Of a stretch of 64,000 bases of DNA, positions 58,414 through 64,000 are shown one piece after another (positions within the stretch are counted from its first letter, which is position 1; each line of letters starts with the position of its first letter). The notes under the pieces are model-generated. The model made no database searches. It saw only the letters and a list, made by a program, of their open reading frames with translations, and was not told the origin of the DNA. The translations under genes were made by a program, and so were the position numbers. Where the stretch lies: the NCBI RefSeq assembly GCF_004340905.1, contig NZ_SLXD01000010.1:62001-126000 (forward strand), given 5' to 3'. This stretch comes from Rubrivivax gelatinosus (GTDB lineage: Bacteria; Pseudomonadota; Gammaproteobacteria; Burkholderiales; Burkholderiaceae_C).

Positions 58414-59805
58414 TCAGCGGCGCAGCGCGCGCACCCAGCGCGCGGCATCCTCGCGCAGGCCCGCCAGATCCAGCCCGGGGATCGTGTCGTGCTCGACGAC
58501 GACACGCCCGGCGACGACCAGCGCCCTGAGCGGCGTGCGCCCGCCGCTGGCCACCGGCGCCACCGCCGGGTCGTGCAGGCCGAAGTGGCGCGGCTCGCGC
58601 GGGTCGTAGACCGCGAAATCGGCGCCCTGCCCCACGGCCAGCGTGCCGACGCCGTCCAGCCCCAGCACCCGTGCACCGCCGGCGGTGCCGACGTGCACCA
58701 CGTCCTCGACCGTCATCGCCCCGGCGTGGCCGCCGGGCTGGCCGGCGAAGCGGCCCGAACGCGGGTCGGCGCGGTGCGTCAGCCAGCAGGCGTGGGCTTC
58801 GCTGAACATGTCGCAGGCTTCGTTGGACGCCGCACCGTCGACCGCCAGGCCGACCGGCACGCCCAGCGCCAGCGCCTCGGGGATGCGCGCGATGCCCGAA
58901 CCCAGGCGCGCGTTGCTCTGCGGGCAGTGCGCGATGCCGGTGCCGGTCTCGGCGCAGCGGCGCAGTTCGGCGTCGTCCAGATGCACCATGTGCGCGTACC
59001 AGACGTCGGGGCCCAGCCACTCGTGGCGCTCGGCGAACTCGATCGGCGAGCAGCCGTGGTGCTCGCGTGCCCAGCGCAGGTAGTCGTCGGTCTCCGACAG
59101 ATGGCTGTGCAGGCGCAGCCCCAGGCCGCGGGCGTGGCGCGCGATCTCGCGCAGCTCGCCTGACGTGCAGCTGGTGTGCGGCGTGGTGATCGCGCTGACG
59201 ACACGCCGCATCGCGTGCGGCGAGGGGTCGTGGAACCGTGCCGCGTCGTGTTCGACGCCGGCCAGGAACTGCTCCAGCGTCTCAGGCACCGCCTCGGGCG
59301 GGGCGTCGGCGCTGGGCAGCGTCTGGCCGCCGCGGCAGAGCACGAAACGCAGGCCCAGACGCTCGGCTTCCTCGAAGCAGACCTCCGACGGGTCGTAGTC
59401 CATGCCCGGGTAGACGTGGTACTGGTGGTCGGCCACCGTGCCGCAGCCCGACAGCGCCAGCTCGACGAGGCCCACGCGCACCGCGACGCGGAAGGCGTCC
59501 TCGCTGCGGAAACCCGCGCGGTAAGGCACCGTCACCGCGCCCAGCCAGGGCACGAGCGGCAGGTCGATCGCCCCGGGGATGCCCTTGAGCAGGCTCTGGA
59601 ACAGGTGGTGGTGGGTGTTGACCCAGGCGGGGTAGACGATGCAGCCGGCGGCGTCGAGCACACGTTCGCCGGGCTCGGCGGCCAGCGTGCCGATGGCGGC
59701 GACGCGGCCGGCGCGCACACGCAGGTCCACCGGCCCGCGCACGCGCATCGCGTCGCGGCGGCCGGTCCACAGTTCGGCGGCGCCGCGGACGAGGAAGTCG
59801 GTCAT
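58414..59805 (-). CDS. Amidohydrolase, 8-oxoguanine deaminase/hydroxyatrazine hydrolase type
   Basis: 463-residue metal-dependent deaminase of the TrzN/AtzB/8-oxoguanine deaminase group (COG0402). Metal ligands: AWVNTHHHLFQSLLKGIPG (HxH), LHSHLSETDDYLRWAREHHG (His), YAHMVHLDDAEL (His), and VGLAVDGAASNEACDM (Asp). The GxxN-like conserved PYRAGFRSEDAFRVAVRVGL and GTVADHQYHVYPGMDY are typical of the 8-oxoguanine branch, which would salvage oxidised guanine to urate. Starts at ATG 59805 (MTDFLVRGAAELWTGRRDAM). Substrate not certain. Confidence 0.9.
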   Translation of the reverse strand: MTDFLVRGAAELWTGRRDAMRVRGPVDLRVRAGRVAAIGTLAAEPGERVLDAAGCIVYPAWVNTHHHLFQSLLKGIPGAIDLPLVPWLGAVTVPYRAGFRSEDAFRVAVRVGLVELALSGCGTVADHQYHVYPGMDYDPSEVCFEEAERLGLRFVLCRGGQTLPSADAPPEAVPETLEQFLAGVEHDAARFHDPSPHAMRRVVSAITTPHTSCTSGELREIARHARGLGLRLHSHLSETDDYLRWAREHHGCSPIEFAERHEWLGPDVWYAHMVHLDDAELRRCAETGTGIAHCPQSNARLGSGIARIPEALALGVPVGLAVDGAASNEACDMFSEAHACWLTHRADPRSGRFAGQPGGHAGAMTVEDVVHVGTAGGARVLGLDGVGTLAVGQGADFAVYDPREPRHFGLHDPAVAPVASGGRTPLRALVVAGRVVVEHDTIPGLDLAGLREDAARWVRALRR

Positions 59806-59867
59806 GGGAAGCAGGAAGGGACGGGAACGGCGGCAAGTATCCCCCCGGCCAAGCCGGCAGCGCCGCG

Positions 59868-60938
59868 TCAGAACTGCAGGAAGCTCAGCCCCAGGCCGAC
59901 GCTGTTCTGGCGGAAGTTGTAGTCGGTGAGCGTCTCGCCGTAACCGCTGAAGAGCTGGAAGTACCAGCGCAGGCCGTTGGGCTGGTCGGAGAACACCGGG
60001 TAGGTGTAGTCGAACTGGAAGGCGCCGGTGCGGCCCTCCTGCAGCGTCGTGCGATACAGCAGCGTGGCGGTGTGCAGCCCCGAGGCCCAGCCGAGCGTGA
60101 AGTCGGCACGGCCACGGTAGTGCACGAGGTCGGGGTTGTCGTCGTCGTCGCGCGACTCCGACAGCCGGTGCGCGAGGCGCGCCTGCAGCGTCCAGGGCCC
60201 GCGCTCGAAGCCGGCCCCGAGGTAGCTGCGGTTCCAGCTGCGCGACAGCGGGTCGCTCTGGCCGTTGGACTGGTGCGCCAGGCCGAGCTCGGTGTAGCGC
60301 CAGCGCCAGCCCAGCGGCAGCGGCTGCAGCCCCTGCGGCGTCGGCACCATGTAGATCAGCTCGGGCTCGTAGTCGGCGTTGCGGAAGGGCTTGGAGTCCG
60401 TGGTGTTCCAGATCTGCCACAGCACCTGCTGGGTGTAGCCGAACCACAGGTCGGCGTCGGGCAGCAGCAGCCCCTGCGCCAGCTTGGCACGCACCGAGAG
60501 CTGGAACTTGGCCTCGACGTTGCGGTAGTTGGGCTGGTCGACCTCGGGCTGCGTCGGCGTCCCCGGGCGCCGGTTGATGCGGTCGGTGTAATGCACCGGC
60601 ATCACGTAGTTGGGCCGGTAGCCGGTGAAGTTGAAGATGCCGCGCTTGTCGGCGCGGTCGAGCTCCCAGTAGCGCGACAGCAGACTCGTTGTCCGGGGCT
60701 CGGCCGGGTCCTCGACCGGCGCGCCGCGCGCGGCCAGCAGCGTCGGCGGGGCCTCGGCGGCCGGCGGCGGCGCCACCGGGGCGCGGCCGGCCAGGCGGTC
60801 GTAGCAGGACAGGCGGTCGGGTGCGGCGGCGATCTCGACGCAGGCGGCGAGGCGTTCGTCGGGCGTCTGGGCGACGGCGGCGGCCCAGGCGCAGAGCAGC
60901 GGCAAGGGCAGCGACAACGGCAGAAAACGGACGGACAT
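59868..60938 (-). CDS. pldA: Outer-membrane phospholipase A (PldA)
   Basis: 356-residue outer-membrane beta-barrel phospholipase. Signal peptide 1-23 (LPLSLPLPLLCAWAAAVAQ). A short domain with two Cys (LAACVEIAAAPDRLSCYDR) precedes the barrel, then the catalytic region LGLAHQSNGQSDPLSRSWNR (His and Ser of OMPLA). The last residue is Phe (GLSFLQF), as in outer-membrane proteins. Presumably degrades phospholipids that reach the outer leaflet. The intervening amidohydrolase is probably unrelated. Monocistronic, 62 bp upstream of the amidohydrolase start. Confidence 0.94.
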   Translation of the reverse strand: MSVRFLPLSLPLPLLCAWAAAVAQTPDERLAACVEIAAAPDRLSCYDRLAGRAPVAPPPAAEAPPTLLAARGAPVEDPAEPRTTSLLSRYWELDRADKRGIFNFTGYRPNYVMPVHYTDRINRRPGTPTQPEVDQPNYRNVEAKFQLSVRAKLAQGLLLPDADLWFGYTQQVLWQIWNTTDSKPFRNADYEPELIYMVPTPQGLQPLPLGWRWRYTELGLAHQSNGQSDPLSRSWNRSYLGAGFERGPWTLQARLAHRLSESRDDDDNPDLVHYRGRADFTLGWASGLHTATLLYRTTLQEGRTGAFQFDYTYPVFSDQPNGLRWYFQLFSGYGETLTDYNFRQNSVGLGLSFLQF

Positions 60939-61104
60939 GGACGGTGCGGCGGTGTCTCGAGGCGCCGCAGCTTAAGGCCCGCGCCGGGGTGTAGGCCGGT
61001 GCCCACACACGGACGCGGTGTCCGGCGATGGCCGCGGCCCCGTCGCGGGCCTGCAATGGCACACGGGCGACGTCCGCGCCGCCCGCATTCCAAAGGAGCC
61101 CGAG

Positions 61105-61641
61105 ATGAGCACGACCCACGCCCCGCTGTTCGGCGAACGTTCGCTGACCCTCGTCGCCGGCCTGTTCCCCGAACCGGCCGCCGCGCGCCGCGCCGCCGAG
61201 GCGCTGCGCACGCGGCTGTCGGCCGACGAACGCGAGGTCGCCGTCGTCGCCCCCGGCGACCCCGACATCGCGCGCACGCTGGAACCCGAGCAGCGCGGCA
61301 TCTGGCACACGATGCTGCGCAGCCACGTGCTGCTGGGCGCGCTGGGCTTCGGCCTGGGCCTGCTGCTGGCCGCGGCGCTGATCGTCGGCGGCTGGCCGGC
61401 CGCGGTGGCCTCGCCCTGGGCGACCACCGGCGCCGCCGCCGGCTTCATGGCCATCGCCGGCATGCTGGTCGCCGGCCTGCTGACGCTGCGCCCGGACCGC
61501 GCGCTGGTGATCCGCCGCGTGCGCCACGCGCTGCGCCATGGCCGCACGGCGGTCGTCGCCCACCCGCGCGACGAAGCCGCGGCGCACGAAGCCAGCGCGG
61601 CACTGGAAGCCGCCGGCGCCGAGGTCGTGCGCTCCGTCTGA
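61105..61641 (+). CDS. Membrane protein with two hydrophobic segments, unknown family
   Basis: 178-residue protein. N-terminal soluble half SLTLVAGLFPEPAAARRAAE then VAVVAPGDPDIAR has a ferredoxin-like beta-alpha-beta look. Two membrane helices follow (LLGALGFGLGLLLAAALIVG and AAAGFMAIAGMLVAGLLTL), Gly-rich enough to be glycine zippers. The C-terminal half RTAVVAHPRDEAAAHEASA then AAGAEVVRSV repeats the same pattern as the N-terminus. It resembles stress-related small membrane proteins but no family is recognised. AAAGGAG lies 9 nt before ATG 61105. Ends 5 bp from the GNAT gene; the two stop codons lie in CTGAA-GAT-TTCAG. Confidence 0.65.
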   Translation: MSTTHAPLFGERSLTLVAGLFPEPAAARRAAEALRTRLSADEREVAVVAPGDPDIARTLEPEQRGIWHTMLRSHVLLGALGFGLGLLLAAALIVGGWPAAVASPWATTGAAAGFMAIAGMLVAGLLTLRPDRALVIRRVRHALRHGRTAVVAHPRDEAAAHEASAALEAAGAEVVRSV

Positions 61642-61646
61642 AGATT

Positions 61647-62123
61647 TCAGCCGTGCTCCGGCACGAGGTGTTTCTCGTAGCAGACGCTGGTCGGGTCGCC
61701 GACGTAAGGCCCGAACGGCGCAATCGGCACCCAGCCGGCCGCTTCGTACAGCCGCATCGCCGGCTGCTGGCGGTGGCCGGTCTCCAGCCGCAGGCAGACG
61801 AAACCCTGGCCGCGGGCGTGCGCCTCGACGGCCGCCAGCAGCGCGCGCGCGACGCCCAGGCGCCGCGCCTCGGGGTGCACGTAGAGCCGGCGCAGTTCGC
61901 TGGTGTCGGCGTCCAGCGGCTGATGCGCAGCCATGCCGACGGCGCGCCCGCCGTCATGAGCGACGAAGTAGGCGCCGCGCGGCGGCGTCGGCCGATTGCC
62001 CGGTTCGGGCGCGCCGGGCGCGAAAGCCTCCGGGTACAGCGCACGCGCCTCGGCCGCGGCCAGGCGCAGCAGCGCCAGCGCGTCGGCGCCCAGCGGGTCG
62101 GCCTCGAGCAGCACCAAGCTCAC
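61647..62123 (-). CDS. GNAT family N-acetyltransferase
   Basis: 158-residue acetyltransferase. Motif A (acetyl-CoA binding) VHPEARRLGVARALLAAVEA (R/Q-x-x-G-x-A type, about 82-101), motif B QGFVCLRLETGHRQQPAMRL, and the closing YEAAGWVPIAPFGPYV. GTG 62123 overlaps the lrp stop (GTGA) and is the only start that gives a complete fold. The substrate is unknown. Probably cotranscribed with the Lrp regulator, which might control it. Confidence 0.85.
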   Translation of the reverse strand: MSLVLLEADPLGADALALLRLAAAEARALYPEAFAPGAPEPGNRPTPPRGAYFVAHDGGRAVGMAAHQPLDADTSELRRLYVHPEARRLGVARALLAAVEAHARGQGFVCLRLETGHRQQPAMRLYEAAGWVPIAPFGPYVGDPTSVCYEKHLVPEHG

Positions 62124-62641
62124 ACTTGCGCCGCCTGCGCCAACGGCACCCGCGTCTCGAACTTCGAGCAGTGCATCGCGAACATGCTCTTGAAGTTGCG
62201 CACGTTGTGGTTCGACGAGAAGACCGCCCGCGTGAACGCGTGGTACTCCTGCATCGACGCCGCAGTGACGACGAGCAGGAAGTCGTACTCGCCCGAGACC
62301 TCGTAGCAGGCCTGCACCGCCGGCTCGGCGGCCATGCGCTGCTCGAACTGGCGCAGCAGCGCGTCGTTCTGGCGGTCCAGTTCCACCGAGACGAAGGCCG
62401 TCAGCGGCCGGCCGACACGCTGGCGGTCGACGATCGCGACCTGGCGCAGCAGCACGCCCGAGGCGCGCATCGCCGCGATGCGGCGCTGGCAGGTGGCCGG
62501 CGACGAACCGACCTTGGCCGCCAGCGTGCGCATCGGCAGCGTGGCGTCGTCCTGCAGCAGGTCGAGCAGGCGCAGGTCGAGCGCGTCCGGCGCGTCCAGC
62601 ACCGTGGCGGCGGGTTTCGTCTCGGCGAGCAGATCGGTCAT
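62120..62641 (-). CDS. Lrp/AsnC family transcriptional regulator
   Basis: 173-residue regulator: N-terminal helix-turn-helix (LDLRLLDLLQDDATLPMRTL, AAKVGSSPATCQRRIAAMRA), then the AsnC/RAM ligand-binding domain (LTAFVSVELDRQNDALLRQF, CYEVSGEYDFLLVVTAASMQ). These proteins sense an amino acid or similar ligand. It is divergent from the M20 amidohydrolase across 62 bp, which makes that gene a likely target. ATG 62641 leads the pair lrp-GNAT. Ligand unknown. Confidence 0.92.
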   Translation of the reverse strand: MTDLLAETKPAATVLDAPDALDLRLLDLLQDDATLPMRTLAAKVGSSPATCQRRIAAMRASGVLLRQVAIVDRQRVGRPLTAFVSVELDRQNDALLRQFEQRMAAEPAVQACYEVSGEYDFLLVVTAASMQEYHAFTRAVFSSNHNVRNFKSMFAMHCSKFETRVPLAQAAQV

Positions 62642-62703
62642 GAGACAACGATAGCAGCGGGGCCCGGCGGATCGATTGTTTGCCTCGCGGCAGCGTGCCG
62701 ACA

Positions 62704-63927
62704 ATGACGGCCACCGCCGCCCCCTTGCGCACGCCGATGACGCCCCACGACCCCGACACCGAAACCACCTGGCGCCGCTGGCGCCACGACTTCCACCGTT
62801 TCCCCGAGACCGGCTTCGACGAACACCGCAGCGCCGAGCGTGTCGCCCAGGTGCTGACGCTGCTGGGCATCGAGGTGGCACGCGGCATCGGCGGCACCGG
62901 CGTCGTCGGCACGCTGCGCCGCGGCAGCGGGGCCGGCATCGTCGCGCTGCGCGCCGACATGGACGCGCTGGCGATCCACGAACACGCGCCCGGCCGCGCC
63001 TACGCGTCGCAACACGCCGGCCGCATGCACGCCTGCGGCCACGACGGCCATATGGCGATGCTGCTCGCGGCGGCCCAGCTGCTGGCCGAAGGCGGCGGCT
63101 TCGACGGCACGGTGCGTTTCGTCTTCCAGCCGGCCGAGGAACACGGCCGCGGCGCCGCGGCGATGCTGGCCGACGGGCTGCTGGAGCGTTTCCCGTTCGA
63201 CGAGATCTACGGCGTGCACAACATGCCGGGCCTGCCGGCCGGCCAGATCGCCACGCGTGTCGGCGGCCTGATGGCCAGCGAGGACAACTTCGTCATCCGC
63301 GTGCGCGGCCGCGGCGGCCACGCGGCGCGGCCGCATCAGTTGGTCGACCCGCTGGTCGTCGGCGCCGAGATCGTGCTGGCGCTGCAGAGCGTGGTCGCGC
63401 GTTCGGTCGACCCGCAGCAGCCGGCCGTGCTGTCGTGCACCGAGTTCCACACCGACGGCATCCGCAACGCCGTGCCGTCCGAGGTGGTGATCCAAGGCGA
63501 CACACGCAGCTACGCGCCGGAAGTCCAGGCGCTGCTGGAACGCCGCATCCGCGAACTGGCCGACGGCATCGCGCGCGCCCACAGCGCGCGCTGCGAGGTT
63601 GAGTACACGCACGAGTTCGCGCCGACGATCAACCACGCCGCGCCGGTGGCCGCGGCGCTGGACGCCGCGCGGCGTGTCGTCGCGGCCGCGCAGGTGGACG
63701 GCGACACGCCGCCGGTGATGGCGTCCGAGGACTTCGGCCGCTTCCTGCTGCATCGCCCCGGCGCTTTCGTCTTCCTCGGCAACGGCAGCGGCGCCGAGCC
63801 CGGCGCGACGCCGCTGCACAACGCCGGCTACGACTTCAACGACGCCCTGCTGCCCGTCGGCGCCCGCTGGTTCGCCGAACTGGTGCGCCTGCGCCTGCCC
63901 GCCAACGCCTCGGATACCCGCCCGTGA
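62704..63927 (+). CDS. M20 family amidohydrolase (hippurate hydrolase/IAA-amino acid hydrolase type)
   Basis: 407-residue metalloamidohydrolase of the M20D group. Metal ligands: ACGHDGHMAM (Cys/His), QPAEEHGRGAAAM (Glu pair), YGVHNMPGLPAGQ (His) and a C-terminal LHNAGYDFND (His). Dimerisation domain FVIRVRGRGGHAARPHQLVD is typical. It hydrolyses N-acyl amino acids such as hippurate; the exact substrate is unknown. ATG 62704 was chosen; MTPHDPDTET at 62737 is equally plausible, and neither has a clear ribosome site. Probably controlled by the divergent Lrp regulator. Its stop overlaps the next gene (GTGA). Confidence 0.92.
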   Translation: MTATAAPLRTPMTPHDPDTETTWRRWRHDFHRFPETGFDEHRSAERVAQVLTLLGIEVARGIGGTGVVGTLRRGSGAGIVALRADMDALAIHEHAPGRAYASQHAGRMHACGHDGHMAMLLAAAQLLAEGGGFDGTVRFVFQPAEEHGRGAAAMLADGLLERFPFDEIYGVHNMPGLPAGQIATRVGGLMASEDNFVIRVRGRGGHAARPHQLVDPLVVGAEIVLALQSVVARSVDPQQPAVLSCTEFHTDGIRNAVPSEVVIQGDTRSYAPEVQALLERRIRELADGIARAHSARCEVEYTHEFAPTINHAAPVAAALDAARRVVAAAQVDGDTPPVMASEDFGRFLLHRPGAFVFLGNGSGAEPGATPLHNAGYDFNDALLPVGARWFAELVRLRLPANASDTRP

Positions 63928-64000
63928 TCGCCCACAACCCGCAGGCCACGCGCCGCCCTTACGACGCCGAACTCGCCGCGCTGCTGAACGCCGACGCCGC
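63924..64000 (+). CDS. Partial gene at window edge, function unknown
   Basis: GTG 63924 overlaps the M20 stop (GTGA) and the frame is open to the window end, 25 codons (MIAHNPQATRRPYDAELAAL...). The overlap and codon use suggest a real, cotranscribed gene. Too little is visible to assign a family. Confidence 0.6.
   Translation, partial: MIAHNPQATRRPYDAELAALLNADA

Noticed and set aside
58414..61587. 1057-codon minus-strand frame that would fuse the amidohydrolase to upstream sequence
   Set aside because: The part upstream of 59805 is antisense or out of frame to pldA and the small membrane gene and has no domain. Only the C-terminal 463 residues are the real enzyme.
61637..61651. Bidirectional terminator at CTGAA-GAT-TTCAG
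   Set aside because: The 5-bp stem is too short and simply consists of the two stop codons and their context.

Overview
The window is about 64 kb of high-GC bacterial chromosome with dense, mostly housekeeping gene content. The best fit is a betaproteobacterium of the order Burkholderiales, in the Rubrivivax/Leptothrix/Ideonella neighbourhood. This is inferred from the GC-rich codon use, the hisI-hisE-hinT-tatABC and petABC-sspA-sspB blocks, the PEP-CTERM-associated exopolysaccharide (EPS) genes epsD-epsE-epsF, and a PhaF-like phasin. The species cannot be named from the sequence alone. There are no insertion sequences, prophage genes, CRISPR arrays or rRNA. The only RNA gene seen is tRNA-Thr(TGT).

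Layout. 1-2746 (minus): start of an EPS export locus (epsF cut by the window edge, epsE, epsD). 3128-4724 (minus): Tim44-like protein, ubiE, DUF971. 4828-5304 (minus): small secreted PEP-CTERM protein with a strong terminator. 5558-9499 (minus): 1313-residue FAD/Fe-S dehydrogenase. 9672-14731 (plus): ugpBAEC-ugpQ, glycerol-3-phosphate uptake and glycerophosphodiester cleavage. 14733-17466 (minus): MFS exporter and argJ. 17810-20419 (plus): secreted subtilase. 20528-23272 (minus): secA, divergent from dciA. 23854-28056 (minus): tRNA-Thr, sspB, sspA, petC, petB, petA. 28251-31049 (plus): mscL and a DUF1631 gene. 31051-32810 (minus): pdxA and a Nif3-like gene, whose start codon overlaps that of a divergent DegS-like protease (32809-33969).

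33982-37524 (minus): tatC-tatB-tatA, hinT, a membrane protein, hisE, hisI and a Nudix hydrolase. 37517-41390 (minus): DUF815 ATPase, PdeM-like phosphoesterase, slmA, HAD phosphatase, argB. 41610-43530 (plus): phasin and patatin. 43532-45554 (minus): M32 carboxypeptidase and a YqaA-like membrane protein. 45644-50328 (plus): dusB-fis-purH, then an acyltransferase and a CdsA-like enzyme. 50325-52535: lipoprotein, two response regulators and a BON-domain protein. 52587-53878 (plus): ruvC and dienelactone hydrolase. 53880-56704 (minus): ExeA-like ATPase, a small membrane protein and lpxC. 56860-58413 (plus): chemoreceptor. 58414-60938 (minus): amidohydrolase and pldA. 61105-64000: small membrane protein, GNAT, Lrp regulator, M20 amidohydrolase and the start of one more gene.

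Shared themes are envelope biogenesis and protein export (SecA, TatABC, DegS-like protease, LpxC, PldA, EPS and PEP-CTERM proteins), phospholipid turnover (Ugp, patatin, acyltransferase, CdsA-like, PldA) and amino acid/purine synthesis. The Rieske protein in the window carries a twin-arginine signal that the TatABC proteins in the window would be expected to serve.

I found no clear candidate for a new biological system. The observations most worth checking are small: an inverted pair of Pho-box-like half sites upstream of ugpB, an AT-rich inverted repeat at 5498-5550, divergent genes with overlapping start codons, many convergent gene pairs with almost no spacer, a run of palindromes after purH, and a phasin with histone-like tails at both ends.
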